Below are positions 1-11,971 of a DNA stretch of 64,000 nt, one piece after another. The stretch spans positions 83,698,722 through 83,762,721 of the forward strand of contig NW_024609884.1 in the NCBI RefSeq assembly GCF_016920785.2, read 5' to 3'. Both the position numbers and the translations under genes were made by a program. The notes under the pieces are model-generated. The model was not told where the DNA came from. It saw only the letters and a list, made by a program, of their open reading frames with translations, and made no database searches. How positions within the stretch are numbered: position 1 is the first letter of the stretch; the number at the start of each line of letters is the position of its first letter. The stretch comes from Ixodes scapularis. Lineage: Eukaryota; Arthropoda; Arachnida; Ixodida; Ixodidae.

Positions 1-698
1 ACCAATCGGCGGAAAAAACGGCGCATACTAGAAAGGGCTAGTGGGATGAGGCTCCGACAAACGGCGAGCGTAGAAAGGTCACGGACGTACGCGGGCGGCG
101 CTGCGGTCGCATACCGGCTCGAGGATCCGACCAGTTCCGAAGGCTTTCGACGCGGGCTTGGCTGGCGATTTGGCCATTTGGCGGTACGGCAGTGCGAAGT
201 GGCTCCCGTTCTGAACTGATCTTTACTCCGTGTTTGCTGTCGTTTGTGGCCAATGAAGTGTTAGGCTGAATTCATCTTTAATCGCGCAGCAAATGCAATG
301 CGAGCCGCCCTGGCCGCCCACTTCATACAGCCTATGCAACACGTGCTTTAATGGCGCCCTCTCGAGCCGTCGACACGGAGTGCGGCAGCCGTGAGCGCTC
401 GATGAGCTCACTACTCGTCCTCTAGTTCACGGCCACTCAAGCCAGGACCTACGACGTCATGAAGGAGATTATTTTTTGCTTGTTTTTGTAATTCTAATTT
501 GCCTATAACTTTTAAAATAAAGCGAAATTTGAGAAAAGTTTCTTTAAGTTACTACGTTTAGTGCGCTCAGGTTTGGTGCAAGTTAAAACCAGTCAAAAAG
601 TTGTTGCAGGGCCCCTTTAAGGTGCAGCATAGGACGCAAACCCCTTGCCCTTTAGCTGGTTCCTGATTGTGGTATCTGGATACCTTTCCGACTTTCAG
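1..698 (+). other. KCMF1 intron (incomplete)
   Basis: No coding exon is recognised. The stretch is bounded on the right by the KCMF1 exon A acceptor. GC-rich sequence to about 470 turns AT-rich. It is probably repeat-derived, but no ends were found. Confidence 0.5.
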
Positions 699-838
699 AT
701 TTGTACTACGGCGGTGAGGCAGTCTCCGTGGAGCAGCCCCAGTCCTTCACATGTCCCATCTGTGGCAAGATGGGCTTCACGGAGATGACCCTGCAGGAGC
801 ATGTGGCAGCAGAGCACACGGACGCCTCTTCTGAAGTG
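699..838 (+). CDS. KCMF1: KCMF1 exon A (first Di19 zinc finger)
   Basis: The exon follows a TTTCAG acceptor and ends at a GTACGT donor. It completes a split Asp codon and then reads LYYGGEAVSVEQPQSF, followed by a C2H2-like finger CPIC-x12-H-x4-H. It ends in phase 0 after EV. The ZZ-finger exons preceding it are outside the window. Confidence 0.94.
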
Positions 839-3800
839 GTACGTGTGCGTTGCCTGCTCTCCTGTTGCGGGGCTTTCTCGTTGGAAGCGCGCCTATGTAC
901 TAGAAGCGATTAGTCAGCGAGCAAAGCGCTTGTTCGCGTGCCGTTTTGGTACAAGTCCTTGTTGTTTGATTAGAAGACGTTCCTCCAGTCTCTACTCTCT
1001 CGGAAAAAAAATGGAAACCGACCCAATAGGCCTGGGGTGGCCAAACTGCGGCTCGCGGGCCACATGCGGCTCTTTGCAGGAGCAAGTGCAGCCTGCGGCT
1101 TTATAGAAAGCATGCCCTCTCCGCCGTAAAATCGGAAAGAAAGAGACTGAGAGTAAATGACAGCTTGCGTTTTGGCAGCCTAATACCATTAGAGCTTGCG
1201 GGCTAGAACTTGTGTCTGTTGATATTCAGATCGATGTACTGTTGCAATACACTCTTCTTAATAATGTAAGCGATAAGATAAAAGAAGCGTACGACCCTGA
1301 CGGGCAAACACGTAACTCAGCTGCTCAGGCCTGCTCCGACATCATTTAGGCCAAACTTCAAAGTGCTTGTTTCACGAATATGTAAGCACAATAAAGAAAC
1401 ATAATGAGCAATCACGTCATGAGTGGAATTCGCTGTGGTCACCAAGTGAGCTAAAAGTAATACTAATAAAAAAAACTGCCACGCCCCTCTTTACTGTGGC
1501 TCTTTACTTTTCATATGTCCTTTAGCCACCCTTGCAATAAGCCATGTAATTCATCCTCGATTAAGCAATTCCTGCTCGGATTGCAACCATCAATCTGGGT
1601 TATTCTGTTTGCTGACTGTCCTTCGTTTGCACCATATTATGCCTGTTAATGACACTTTTTATATATGTCCCTTAAAGGGACACTGACAGGGTATTTATGC
1701 TCGCCGAGGTTTTTAGTTCTACGTGACATATGAGAGCTCAACTACCCAGAACAGAATTTGCGGCTCGAAATTCGGTTTCTTTCCGCCCGAAAACCGCCGA
1801 TCAAGAACTGGCCGGTTCGAGTCTCGCTCACTCTCTTTTTCGCGGTCACGGGCTGTTTTCTAAGGTATCGATGCGACCACCAAAATTAATCAAAGTCGTG
1901 AGTCACTGAAGGCACACACTCAATATTAAAAATAGAAAAAAATATGAAACCCATCTTTTGGGGCTTCTAAAAAGCTTTAAATACGTTGATTGAAAAAAAA
2001 AGTTCCACAGACAACCGGAAGCATTCTGTGCGTTCGTCGTTTCGCGTATCGTGGGACTCGCGGGGACGGCGATGGTAGCGGACGACGGGCGTGGAACCTC
2101 TATTTCAGAACTGTCGTTCGCGGTACCGGCGAATTCTGTCTACCGTTAAAAGAGAAATTTGGGACTGATCAAAAGAATTGGTATTCATCCCGTACGACAC
2201 GCCCGGCCACCAAGCCGATTTGCACAAAGACGTCGCCGAGCCGTCGCTCCCTTCTCGTGGCTGAAGACATCGCTCGCGCAAACGTCAAGCACGACGTGTC
2301 TACTTCGAGTTGAATATGCATGCGTATGATTTCTTTACTAGGTGCGAATGTCCTCAAAGCGTGGTGCTTCCCGACTTCGACCCGGGAGTGCTTTTGCTAG
2401 AGAAAAATCGACAGGAAACTTTCCAACTTACCGGCTGAATTATTACTAAGGGAAGAGATCTACCGAAAATAGACGCCCCAGTAGCTCAGTGCGAAAGACG
2501 TCCGGTTTACACGTGGTAGGACCGGGTTCAATACCCAGTGAAACTTTTTTTTTTTTTTTTTTTCAAAATTTTTTTGATGTTTACATATCTTTTTCTTTTT
2601 TTTTTTACTATCATCACTGAAGAAACAAACAAATGTTGTGGACGATACTTCACTGAATTAAATGGTATGGGATTTCCGTTTTGACACCTGCGAACTCAAT
2701 GTAATCACTTCCCACAAAATGCAAGGAGCATATAAATCGGGTAGCGTCCGCTTACAGGAATTGCAGCCAGCCATTGGTCCCGATCCCGTTGATCTTTCCG
2801 AAACTCTGTCGCACAATGCAACTTTTTTTTCGGACGCAGGACATGTGAGCCAGCTCTTCACGCAACATCTTGGGTGTATTCTTTTCGGAGCCGATCATGG
2901 AAATTCACCACGGGCACTCACTACTCATCTCCAACTCCTCAATGTACAAAACAACTCACCTTGGAGTACAGAACAACGAGCGGAACAAACATAACTGCAA
3001 AAGAATCACACGGCGAGCAGTTCCCGCACGCCGCATCGCACGCCGCATGTCGTGTCGTCTGCTACAAAGAGAAGGAAAAAAAAAAAAAAAAAGCACGGTC
3101 GGGTGTAGTTACGTGACTTCCGCCGCTCACTCTCTTCTCTCCACTTCTCCGACCTCCGTCGGGTTTCGGTTTCGGTTTCGAGCAGTTGCGTCTTTTGGCT
3201 TTATTAAAAAAAATACGCTACTCTGTTGCAAAATATTAATTGGGTAGTCCTCCGACACCATAATGAAGCGCCTGGCAAAAAATAAAAAAAAATTTTTGGG
3301 GGGTGTCAGTGTCCCTTTAATGTCACTTTTGTTTTAATGCTTGTTTTATTGTCACCTTTTGGCAGAAGCGGGAGTTGAGCCATGTGTGATTTCGATGACA
3401 TTGGGGTAGAAAATGCCTTTTCTTTGTAGGCATGTTGTGTTGGTGTATCTTTTGATTTCTTACTGCAGTTTTCACAATCAGCCTTTGCTGTGTGGCACTT
3501 GTAGTCCTTGTACAAGTGTTTGATAGTAGAATGCTTGGGAGGAATATGTACCTTTCTTGGATGGATTAGCTCGCTGATTGGGGGTTGACCGATTGTGTTT
3601 GTGCTTGTAGAGCTTCATCTGGGCAGACCACGTTCGCTTTTGGAAGGCTGCTTATTTGGTTATGATATAGGGGTGTAGCGTTCTCGAGCTTCACTGGTGG
3701 TCCTGTTGTGCAGGTGTGTCCAGTGTGCGCCGCCCTTCCCGGTGGGGAACCCAACCATGTGACAGAAGACTTTGCTGCCCACCTCAGCTTAGAGCACAGG

Positions 3801-6800
3801 AGTAACAGGGAACTTGTATCCTTTGCATTATTGTGCATTTCGCACGTGATCTAGGGGTCTCTAGTCCAGTTCAAGAGATCTGTGCAGCAATGGGGAAGGC
3901 ACGGACATTTGCGTAGGTCCTCAAAAATATTCTCCCTATGAGAGTGCTTGTGCAATCAAAGCTTTTCACAGAGCTGTATCCTTGTGCCTTGAATGGTGCT
4001 GCACGCATATTGGAAAATGGCCTTTGATGGTGCCGTTTGCAAATTGCAAGATCATTGCAGGGGCCAGAAGTGTTTCTGAGGCACTCTGTAAGGTTTGGAC
4101 TTAAAAGTGGGATCTGTGTCAGGACTACGTGCCTGGGCTTTGTTCCGAAAAATTGCCCTTACTTTGGTTACTATGGTTGCCTCTTCAATCCACTGCCCCC
4201 CCCCCCCCTTTTTTGCTTCAGGCAGAGATGCCCTAGGTTTCGCAAAGCTCCCCATGTGTTCTCAATTGATCCTCAGTCTACCACTTGGACATTTCAGATG
4301 ATCATTCTCGTTTTGTGACATACAGGGATGGAACTGCTGCGCCAATTGCGCCACTGTGCGCTTATACTTTTTATGCACCACACTGATACAAAAGTAAAGA
4401 ACGAAATTGCGCCAAGGTGTTCCTAAACTGAACTGATAAACAAGCCTCATTAAACTTAGCCGTCTCACAGTTTATGCTGGCAACATTGACACCGGAACTT
4501 CCGGCCCAAATGGGACGCCAGTGGATCCGAATCCAAAAATCTGTATCTAAAGGTTGGTGCCGCCAACGTTAGCTGCCGGTGCTGCCTGCTCACCATGCTT
4601 TTCTGAAGTCTTGGAGTCACTTTATCTGAAGATCTTGGTTGTGGAGCAAACGTGTGCCGCGGCCCCGCGCAGAGAACTTAGGAACAAGAGCGAGCGAGCC
4701 GCATGATGGAGCAAGATACGAGCTGCCAGATCGTGATTGGGCTTTGAAGGAATTTTACAGCGATGTCACATAAGTACCTTTAACAGCAGACTTGCTGCAA
4801 TCTGTGAAACACAAAAAAGCAAGAGGTCGAAAAGCAAGATGACTGGAGGCATAAGAGGAAGAACAGTTATGCGAGTATGAAGCAAGCTCGTCTTCAGGAA
4901 GAAGAGAGACAACTTGAACAGTGCATCATCATCATCAAGCGGACTATGCTTGAGCATGCGCAGTCATTAATTAAGTCTGGTCTGAAAAAAAAAAAAAAAA
5001 GTGGAGAAGATTGAGTCGTGACAAGTGCTGTTAGCGAAAGCTAATGCGAAATCCGTGATTAATTGACCAAGTCTGGATAGATTAATATGTACAAGGGCAT
5101 TCATTATCTTCTAGTCACTGAAAAATAAAAAAAAACATTTTTGTACCTGCATTTTTATTTTTCGGTATACCTTGCTATAGTCAGTTACAGGTCAAAAAGG
5201 TAGCGGCAAATGCCCCTCAAAGGGAATCACATATCCCTCCGCCACCTCCGCATCCAATAGCGTCCCACCGTTTCCGTGACGTTGCGGCCAACGCGCGAGG
5301 AGGGTCTTGCCTTTCTGTACATATTTGCTTTATTTTTCGAATCTGACTTAGCACTGTGGAAGCCACGAGAGGGCGATTAGAGTTCTGTCCCACCGACGGA
5401 AACAAATGCGACTTTCGGGGATTAGCTTCCCCCCCGATGGATACAAAGGCTTCTTTCAGGGGCTCGGTTCCCTCTACGATGAATACAAAGGTAGCTTTCT
5501 TAAAAAGTGGGATCGGAGACAAGTGGGAATCTATTGAAGCGGAACAAGGAGCGTTTCCAGTGAACTCTTCTTTCGACTGCGGAGAGATTTGAAACGGGCG
5601 CATCACACTTGTGGGAGGAGCTTCTCCTACCTTCTTGACTTGTAACCGACTATAGTTGAGGCTGAGCAATGAAAGCTATTTCTACCTTTTATATTTACCT
5701 CTGTGCTAGTCGGTTTTATCACGTGTCACACTGTCATGTGCAGTTTTGCTTCATATGGTTTGTGTAATGTGCACGTAATTTTGTGAAAAATATTTGCAAC
5801 TAAAATGTTTATTCAATCCACCTTTAAAGACCGGCGTCCAGTTCGCGCTTTCCACTTTTGCCACCCTTCCTCCTCTCCCTCCTTCTACCCTGTCCACCGT
5901 TGCCTGTTCCCTCCTCCCCCATGGTGAGGAGGATCTTCTGCCTTGCAGAATCTCGAGTCTGGTCGTCGGCCTTTAAGTTCACATGGAGTCACCTGCATGC
6001 CATATTTTCTTTAGTTTTAAAAACCAGGTGACATTTAGCCTTTATTTTAACATTCTTAAAACTCTTATGCTGCTCCCAAGTTGCTCCAAGACCTCGTTTT
6101 TGCTCCTCCCAGCCTCCTCCAAACTGTATGTTTTTCTGCTCCCAAGATTACCCTAAAGCTGCTTTGCCCAGTTCCATCCCTGGACGTATGATGTTTAGTT
6201 GCACGAGGTGCTCGCTCTGCACAGACCTGAGGACGAACACGATGGTGCAACACTTGAACCGAGCTACCGAAACTCCACATTGTTTTCCCACGGCTTGCCC
6301 TTGACAGGTGACTTGCACACTCTCATAACAGTGGTTGTTGATGGATGCCTGTAAGAAATGCAAAGCGCTAATTGTGTTGTGGAACTTGGGTCATACCGGT
6401 GGTAGAAAAACGGTGCAGTTAATCCAGTGGTTCTGTGCCTTGACGCGAGGTCCAATCAGGATGAACCGTCGGGGTCGAGGCATGTGCGGCGGATCCCGCA
6501 CCCTGCAGGTCGCGGCATGAGCAGTGCCCGGGCCAGACGTTCGCAGATGCAGTTTTCGTCGACGGGAGGGCTGTCGGCCCTGTCGCCTAGCAACCGGGAC
6601 TCCATGGACCCGATTGCAGGTGAGACCTCTTTGGGCCGGAACGGTCCACTCGACCAGTTGGCCCACAGTTGGACGGGAGGGTGCGCGTTTGTTCCTATGG
6701 TTATGAAAATGCTTTCGAGGTGCTGAACATGTGGAAGAAAAGGCCAGCACGGTAATGGCATCGCTGCTGCACCAAGCCGCTACTGGCAATCATTCTTTTG

Positions 6801-9016
6801 GACCCAGTCTGTTGGCGCAGTTGATGCTCCCAATCCAACCGGGTGTTTGGTTGAGTAGCGGTGCAACAGCTGCCATTAGGATCCCTCCAGTGGCAGAGAG
6901 TTGTAAAGAGTAGAACTGCTGAGTATCTGCAACATCCAGTTAACGAAATAGTGCAGATGTGGGCAAAAAATGTGTGGATTCGTAGCGGCTGGGACCTTGG
7001 TGTCACTCTTTCCAACTCGGCGACTTCGCACAAGCGGTAACGGCGACCAATTCCGCGTTTGGTGCAGAGCTGCTGTCGCAGCTGTCTTCGGGGGTGCGGC
7101 GCACAGCGACTCTGGCGCAGCCGAGCACGACGTCTCAGATCCAGCAGCTTCAGATGCAGTTGCAGCTGGAGCGGCAGCAGGCGCAGGCGGCGAGGCAGCA
7201 GCTGGAGCGACTTCCTCGGCGTCAGGCCCACCTAGCACCCAGCACTCAGGCGGCTCCAACCACCACGGGCCCCTCCCTGCACGCGCACTGCCCGCCGACG
7301 CTGGAGCCACCCGCCGTTCACTTCTTGCTCTCGAGGTGACCGCAGTGCCGGCCAGGGCTTTTGGAGAAGCCTCTCTGCTTTCTCTCATTGACAATAGTTT
7401 GAGTGTAGTGCCTGGAATGTGTCTCCGACTGGTGTGTTTTCCGTGTCCCAAAAGAGTGGTCCCTCCATTTCCACTGAATGATGTCGTAGAAGTGTCACAC
7501 TGTCGCCGTCTGCAATCCTAGTGTATGTGGCAGACACCTGTTCTGCTGCAAGTCGCCCTCCAGCTTGACGGTTTGCGGAAGCTTTGGCAGTCGGGAGTTG
7601 GGACGCTGTGACCACAGTGACACTCGTGCTTGCTCAAGCTTTTTGCCGGAACTTGTATATGACCAACCATAACAATTGTGACATTTAAGAGCGTGACACT
7701 CCGGCTTTGGTGACGTCATTTGTTGACATTCGGGGACCACTTTGGGTGCATGGGTGGAAGGGGACACCAAACACCAGTCTGAGATGCGTTTCAGGCACCA
7801 TAGTTTGAGGTTCTTGTTTTGAGGTTTTGATATGATGCGACGCTTGCCAACGTGAAACAGGACAAGTTGTCTTGTACCCAAACTTTCTCTCAGTCATATA
7901 AAAGAGTCCTTGCCCAATAACAACAAGGGGGGCATCTACACTGCCTGATCAGTTTTTTTTTGTGGAGGGGGGGGGACTGAGTTGAACGTTGGAAGAGGGG
8001 AAGAAACTTTACACGATTGCCATTGGAAAGTTGTTATTTTCACTTTTGGGTGAGGACTCGAATCTGTCTGTTGAAGTAGACTTATGGGACTGAAACCAAC
8101 GGGGCACAGATATATGTATACAAACTTGCTCGTCCGATTTTGTGCTCAAAACTGAGAAACACTCCAAGTGTTGGCCCCACAGATGCGGCAGCCCTTCTCG
8201 ACTAAACTCGCTGGGTTCAATTAAAGTTTGAATGTCCCCAATTTCCCGGCTGTTGGCGGCTAAATTATTGCTTAATTTTGGCTTCTTTTTCGTTTTATGG
8301 TTTACTTAGCTTTGCACTTTTAAGCCCGAATATTTTATCCTCATTTCCATTTGCTAGTGTCATTCTGTAAAGCACAATGGTTGGAACTTTGCCCAGGTTT
8401 GTAGAAAGTAAATTGCACCCTCTCTTCCCCTCAAAGGATTGACCTCTATTTCAGCAGGCACGGTCGAATGGGCATCCCCAGTCGGAAAGTGAGTAACATT
8501 GCACAACGTCACGCTCGCATTCTGGCTTGCAGGTGCGTGGAGTTGTGCTTGCAGGATGCAGATCAGCAGGCCCTGGAGTTGGAGCGTGCCGACCGGAGCC
8601 TGTTTGCTCAGGAGCTGCTGCTCACGACGTTGTCCGAGCAAGTGGACCAGAAGCAGCAGCACCTTTGGACGCCGCACGACAATGCCTGGTGGGGAGTGCC
8701 GGCCCAAGCGCTGGCTCTGGGCTGGTCGGTGGGCAACGGTCCGAGCTCCAGTGCGGAGCTCTCCTCAAGCACCACACCGACCCCTGCCGCCGGGCCGGCC
8801 TTGGCCGCCCCGCCGGCCTCGGCCGCCACGCCGGCTCCGTCCACCGGGCCGGCCCAGGAGACGGCCTGTCGAGCGCAGCAGCCGTCCAGGGCATCGCGCA
8901 ACGCCACGAACGAGCAGCACAGGGCGGGCTCGAGGGAGGGCCGGCTATCGCCGTCGCGCAGAAAAGTGGTGCGAGTGTTGGACGAGCGGAACAGGCTGGG
9001 CGAGCCGCCGCACTGA
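699..9016 (+). CDS. KCMF1: KCMF1, E3 ubiquitin-protein ligase (partial: 3' five coding exons)
   Basis: KCMF1-family proteins are putative RING-less E3 ubiquitin ligases with an N-terminal ZZ zinc finger followed by Di19-type zinc fingers. Here exons 699-838, 3714-3815, 6460-6619, 7068-7335 and 8533-9016 join in frame with matching phases (0, 0, 1, 2) and canonical GT-AG introns. Together they give about 384 codons ending in TGA. Visible parts in order are the YYGGEA start of the conserved block, two C2H2-like fingers (CPIC...H..H and CPVC...H...H), the RHVRR and RARRSQMQF basic motifs, SPSNRDSMDPIAELLSQL, a Gln-rich helix (QLQMQLQLERQQAQAARQQL), FLLSR and ERADRSLFAQELLL. The N-terminal ZZ exons must lie upstream of base 1. 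The C-terminus after the ELLL motif is Ala/Pro/Thr-rich and lacks the acidic Ser/Asp/Glu tail of vertebrate KCMF1, so it is divergent. Family assignment is firm; activity is inferred from the family. Confidence 0.95.
1672..3320. mobile_element. TTAA-flanked inverted-repeat element (piggyBac-like, non-autonomous)
   Basis: The left end reads TTAAAGGGACACTGACA and the right end is its reverse complement, TGTCAGTGTCCCTTTAA. The outermost TTAA on both sides fits the target duplication of piggyBac-type elements. The 1.65-kb interior has no transposase ORF. It contains a tRNA-like Pol III segment and A- and T-tracts, so it may be composite. The class is inferred from the TTAA only. Confidence 0.65.
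2473..2541 (+). repeat. tRNA-derived SINE-like head (Val-UAC-like)
   Basis: The sequence resembles a tRNA: a GTAGCTCAGTG A-box-like motif, an anticodon-loop-like TTTACAC, and a good B box GGTTCAATACC, followed directly by a long T tract. Acceptor-stem pairing is poor, so it is not a functional tRNA. A tRNA-derived SINE or its Pol III promoter is the best reading; ixodid ticks are known to carry tRNA-derived SINEs. Confidence 0.5.
3714..3815 (+). CDS. KCMF1: KCMF1 exon B (second Di19 zinc finger)
   Basis: This 34-codon exon follows a TGTGCAG acceptor and precedes a GTATCC donor. It encodes a second finger, CPVCAALPGG...H, with the typical spacing FAAHLSLEHR. It is phase 0 at both ends and aligns without gaps to the family. 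Confidence 0.94.
3816..6459 (+). other. KCMF1 intron carrying a TIR element
   Basis: The intron starts GTATCC and ends AATCAG. It contains the 481-bp inverted-repeat element at 5175-5655. No coding signal is recognised elsewhere. Confidence 0.8.
5175..5655. mobile_element. Short TIR element (MITE) in KCMF1 intron
   Basis: The ends are imperfect inverted repeats of about 29 bp. The left begins CTATAGTCAGTTACAGGTCA and the right ends TGTAACCGACTATAG. TTG flanks both sides, which could be a 3-bp duplication. No transposase is encoded; superfamily unresolved. Confidence 0.55.
6460..6619 (+). CDS. KCMF1: KCMF1 exon C (basic linker and SPSNR motif)
   Basis: The exon lies between CAATCAG and GTGAGA. 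It encodes DEPSGSRHVRRIPHP, then RARRSQMQFSSTGGLS and SPSNRDSMDPIA, all hallmarks of KCMF1. It ends in phase 1, and the next exon completes the Glu codon of AELLSQL. Confidence 0.94.
6620..8532 (+). other. KCMF1 introns flanking exon D
   Basis: Introns 6620-7067 and 7336-8532 surround the Gln-rich exon. No recognisable repeats with defined ends and no other exons were seen. Confidence 0.75.
7068..7335 (+). CDS. KCMF1: KCMF1 exon D (Gln-rich helix)
   Basis: The exon starts after GGTGCAG and ends at GTGACC in phase 2. It encodes ELLSQLSSGVRR, then a strongly Gln-rich amphipathic segment (QLQMQLQLERQQAQAARQQL, probably coiled coil), and a Pro/Thr-rich stretch ending FLLSR. Several long ORFs in other frames here are shadows caused by the GC- and CAG-rich composition. 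Confidence 0.92.
8533..9016 (+). CDS. KCMF1: KCMF1 last coding exon E with divergent C-terminus
   Basis: The acceptor is TTGCAG at 8527-8532; one base completes the split Arg codon. The exon encodes LELERADRSLFAQELLLTTL, which is conserved. About 120 residues follow that are rich in Ala, Pro, Ser and Thr and end RNRLGEPPH then TGA. A second AG at 8551-8552 would give the wrong frame. The acidic tail seen in vertebrates is absent. GC content is visibly higher than in neighbouring sequence. Confidence 0.9.
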
Positions 9017-9184
9017 GTCCCGGATGACGTGGAGTGCTTGGGTGGCCGGACAGGGCCGGCTGTGGGTCGCTCGGATGGGCGGGTCTTGGGGTGGCCCAGA
9101 CTATGCCTTGCGGGCGCGCGATATTTATTCTTTCTGCAGAGTGCACAACCCTCGGATAGTGTACCTAGCTGACCGGCTTACAAC

Positions 9185-9190
9185 AATAAA
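9185..9190 (+). promoter_or_regulatory. KCMF1: Polyadenylation signal AATAAA for KCMF1
   Basis: An AATAAA hexamer lies 169 bp after the KCMF1 stop. It is the first good signal downstream. Longer 3' UTR forms reaching toward 9,750 are possible but not shown. Confidence 0.6.
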
Positions 9191-9946
9191 GCGGTTTTGA
9201 CAGAGGTGCACTTTATCCACACTACCGGTGCTCCTTGGCAGGCCGAAGCTGACTTTCTGCAGCTGCCCCTGCTGCGGTGGTAAGCTTGTGGAAAGTTTGT
9301 GTGGATTTTAGGGCCATTTGCATCGACGCTGCAACTCGTGGCTTGCCGAACTTCCATTCTAGCTTCGGCATTTTGGATTTCGGGTTCCACTGCTGCGTAA
9401 ATTGCAAACCAGTCTCGTTGTTCAAATTATTTGATGCCATTGCTGCCGCTGCACATATGCATTGTACAACTCTTGTGCTGCACAGACTTGTCCCTTCTCC
9501 CGAGGGGACAGATCTTTGCACACTGGCAGATTTGACGACAATGACACTAGGAAGTTTTGACATTAAGTCTTTCATGCGCAGTAATGCTGCACTGCTTCTA
9601 GTAATATTGCTGCGACCCAGCATGTTTTTTGTCTACATGTTCCGAGAGTGTGTGGATAATTGTTTTATCCCCGGCATGGTTGCGACTGACCCCCGGTACA
9701 CTGGGGCATTGCTCTTGCAAACGAACAGTAAAGTCCTCTTTATTTGAAATCTTTGCTTTATTTTGCTGATGAACTTTTCTTGTGGCTTATTGCTTTATTA
9801 GCCGAAAGTATTTGGCTTCACTTTTAGAACTGGCTCACTTGTCAGAATGGTCTGGCAACATTGCTCAAGCAGATTGTCCCCAGAGAAATCGGCTAGCTTC
9901 TCTGCATCCCTCTTTGGGGTGTGACATAGTGACACAAAGGATTTGG

Positions 9947-9993
9947 TAGTGATGCAGGTTTAGTGGCTTTCTGCCACCAAACCTGCATCACTA
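9947..9993. repeat. Inverted repeat (hairpin) near KCMF1 3' end
   Basis: The 15-bp arms TAGTGATGCAGGTTT and AAACCTGCATCACTA are perfectly complementary, with further pairing in the 17-nt centre (GTGGC/GCCAC). It is probably a mini foldback element. Confidence 0.6.
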
Positions 9994-11971
9994 ATCTCAT
10001 CGCCCTGCATTTCCAGAAGGCTGGAAGGGGAGGGTGAGGAAATCCCCAATTGGCGGGTTGGATTCCTGGTCGAGATGACCACAACTTGATTGGGTGTTTT
10101 GCATGGCTTGGGTGCAAAAGGTTCCCCAGGTGACCTAAACTAATGCTCGGTCCTTGGCTAGTTGGAAAGAAACTGGAGGTTTCCAGAAGCTCCCCTTTTT
10201 TTGGTCTTACCAGCTTCATCAAGCTCCGTGTGTGGTTTCGACAGTTTTTTGCTGCGCCAGGTGCCCTTCGTTGGCTTGGCTCTTAAACCACCCAAAATTT
10301 GGTTGGATGATGAACCTTTCTAGTTCTTTAGCAGTTTGAAAACTAGCTTCTGTGGATTTTGTCCAAGACTGTGGAAGTAAGGACGACGACAACGAGTGTA
10401 ACCCGCCGTCCTTGTAATGCACACTGATGCTGTACAGTGGGTCAAGAATCATTGCAAAGATGCTGTGTTTGGAAGTACTTCAAATAGGTTTTCACTATGT
10501 CCTACACCAACTACACTACTGGAACATGTACGCTGTACAGCGCAGCACCCACATGTCTCGCTGGCGGTCGTTACTTGCTGTCGAAACCGAGGTGGCACGT
10601 CCCGTCGCGGCACGTGTCTGATCCCAGGTATTGTGGTTTCTAGGGGAGGAGTTCCCTTTTGAGTACAAGTTCAAGAACAGGAAGGTGCACAGAAAGTGGA
10701 GGTGGTTTGCCAAATGTTCCCACCAAAGTTCATGCAATGTATAGATTCCACTACCGTAAAATATAAACATGTTTCCATCTCGCAAAACTTCACAGGGTCT
10801 CTTATGTTGTCTCTAAGATGACTTGAAGGTGAAAGCCCAAGCGCCGATACATTGAAGGCAAACACATGATTTACTTTAAATTCAATTAAATTAAATTCCT
10901 CTTAATTTGCTTTGTCATCCTTCTTAATTTTATTGCCTCCAATTCGCCCGAGTGGTTATGTAAACGTTTTGGTGCCTTTCATGTCGCAGACATGTTTTCG
11001 ACTGAATGATGAGACATGTAAGGCTTTCGCCTTAGTAAGCCCCCACCCGCTCCTTTTGAAAAGTTTGAAAACTAAGCAAAGGACATATCGGGCGCTCACC
11101 CCAGACTTCTATGCTCGATGTCAACAATTTTGTGCTACAATGCCAATGCTAGCGTAGCTTCCACATGTTACAACCTGCTACGAGAGCATGGGACTTCCTT
11201 TTGCATATGATTGCACAGACACTTCTGCAAAGAACACACCAAACGTGCAAGTAGTTTTGACAGTGTTCAAGCACTACAGAAGTAATGCCGGCCTTAACGG
11301 TGTAGCACAGAAGTAATGGCTACTGTGATGCTCCTCGCCAGTAGTTTCTCCGAGCGCTCTGGTGCAAGGTGGTGAGGCCCACATCATCATCATGAGCCCC
11401 TTCTGCATTTTTTCTCTTGGACCATCCCTCCCATTTTACATGAATATCATAAAATTTAGGGTGGGTGCCTTGGTAGTTTACGATACACTAGCAGGTTTTA
11501 CAACTTGTCGACTATGGAAGAAAAACAAAAAAAAAATTTAGGATTTACTTGTTCATGTTTTGTGATTTTTTGGAGTACTTTACAAAGAAAGCATTAAACG
11601 TTTCAAGTACTTTTTTTTAAATTTTGTATGTTGAAAATAATTCAATCTATCAATGACACGCTTTAGCTAATCCATGCAAGCTTTTTTTTTCTTTCAAATT
11701 AAAGGCTGGCTGCTTTATTTATTTTCTTGCCAACTAATATCAATTTCCATGACACTGTTTCATATAATGACATTTTGTGGGAAGGAGAGGGTGCAGAGAA
11801 AAGGTTGCATTGAGAAAGTACACTTGCATAATTTCAAGCTATGCATCTGATGGGTGATGGCTGTCAGATTTAAATGTTTTGTACCTCCTAGCGAATGTGT
11901 TTGGATCGAACAAAGTTCAGGCCATGACTTTAGTTCAAAGACCTAATGATGGTATTTATAGGCAACGTGTG

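Larger units (their letters stand above)
839..3713 (+). other. KCMF1 intron carrying a TTAA-flanked element
   Basis: The GT-AG intron contains the 1.65-kb inverted-repeat element at 1672-3320. The rest is unremarkable AT-rich sequence with short homopolymers. Confidence 0.8.

Noticed and set aside
6701..7521. Long ORFs of 176-191 codons on the minus strand and 183 on the plus strand
   Set aside because: They overlap the GC- and CAG-rich KCMF1 exon D; only the frame in phase with neighbouring exons matches the family.
8499..9200. 233-codon plus ORF and 174-codon minus ORF
   Set aside because: These are shadow frames of the GC-rich KCMF1 last exon, Arg/Pro-rich and with no family resemblance.
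9277..9747. 156-codon plus ORF after KCMF1
   Set aside because: No recognisable domain and no splice or start support; probably KCMF1 3' flanking sequence.
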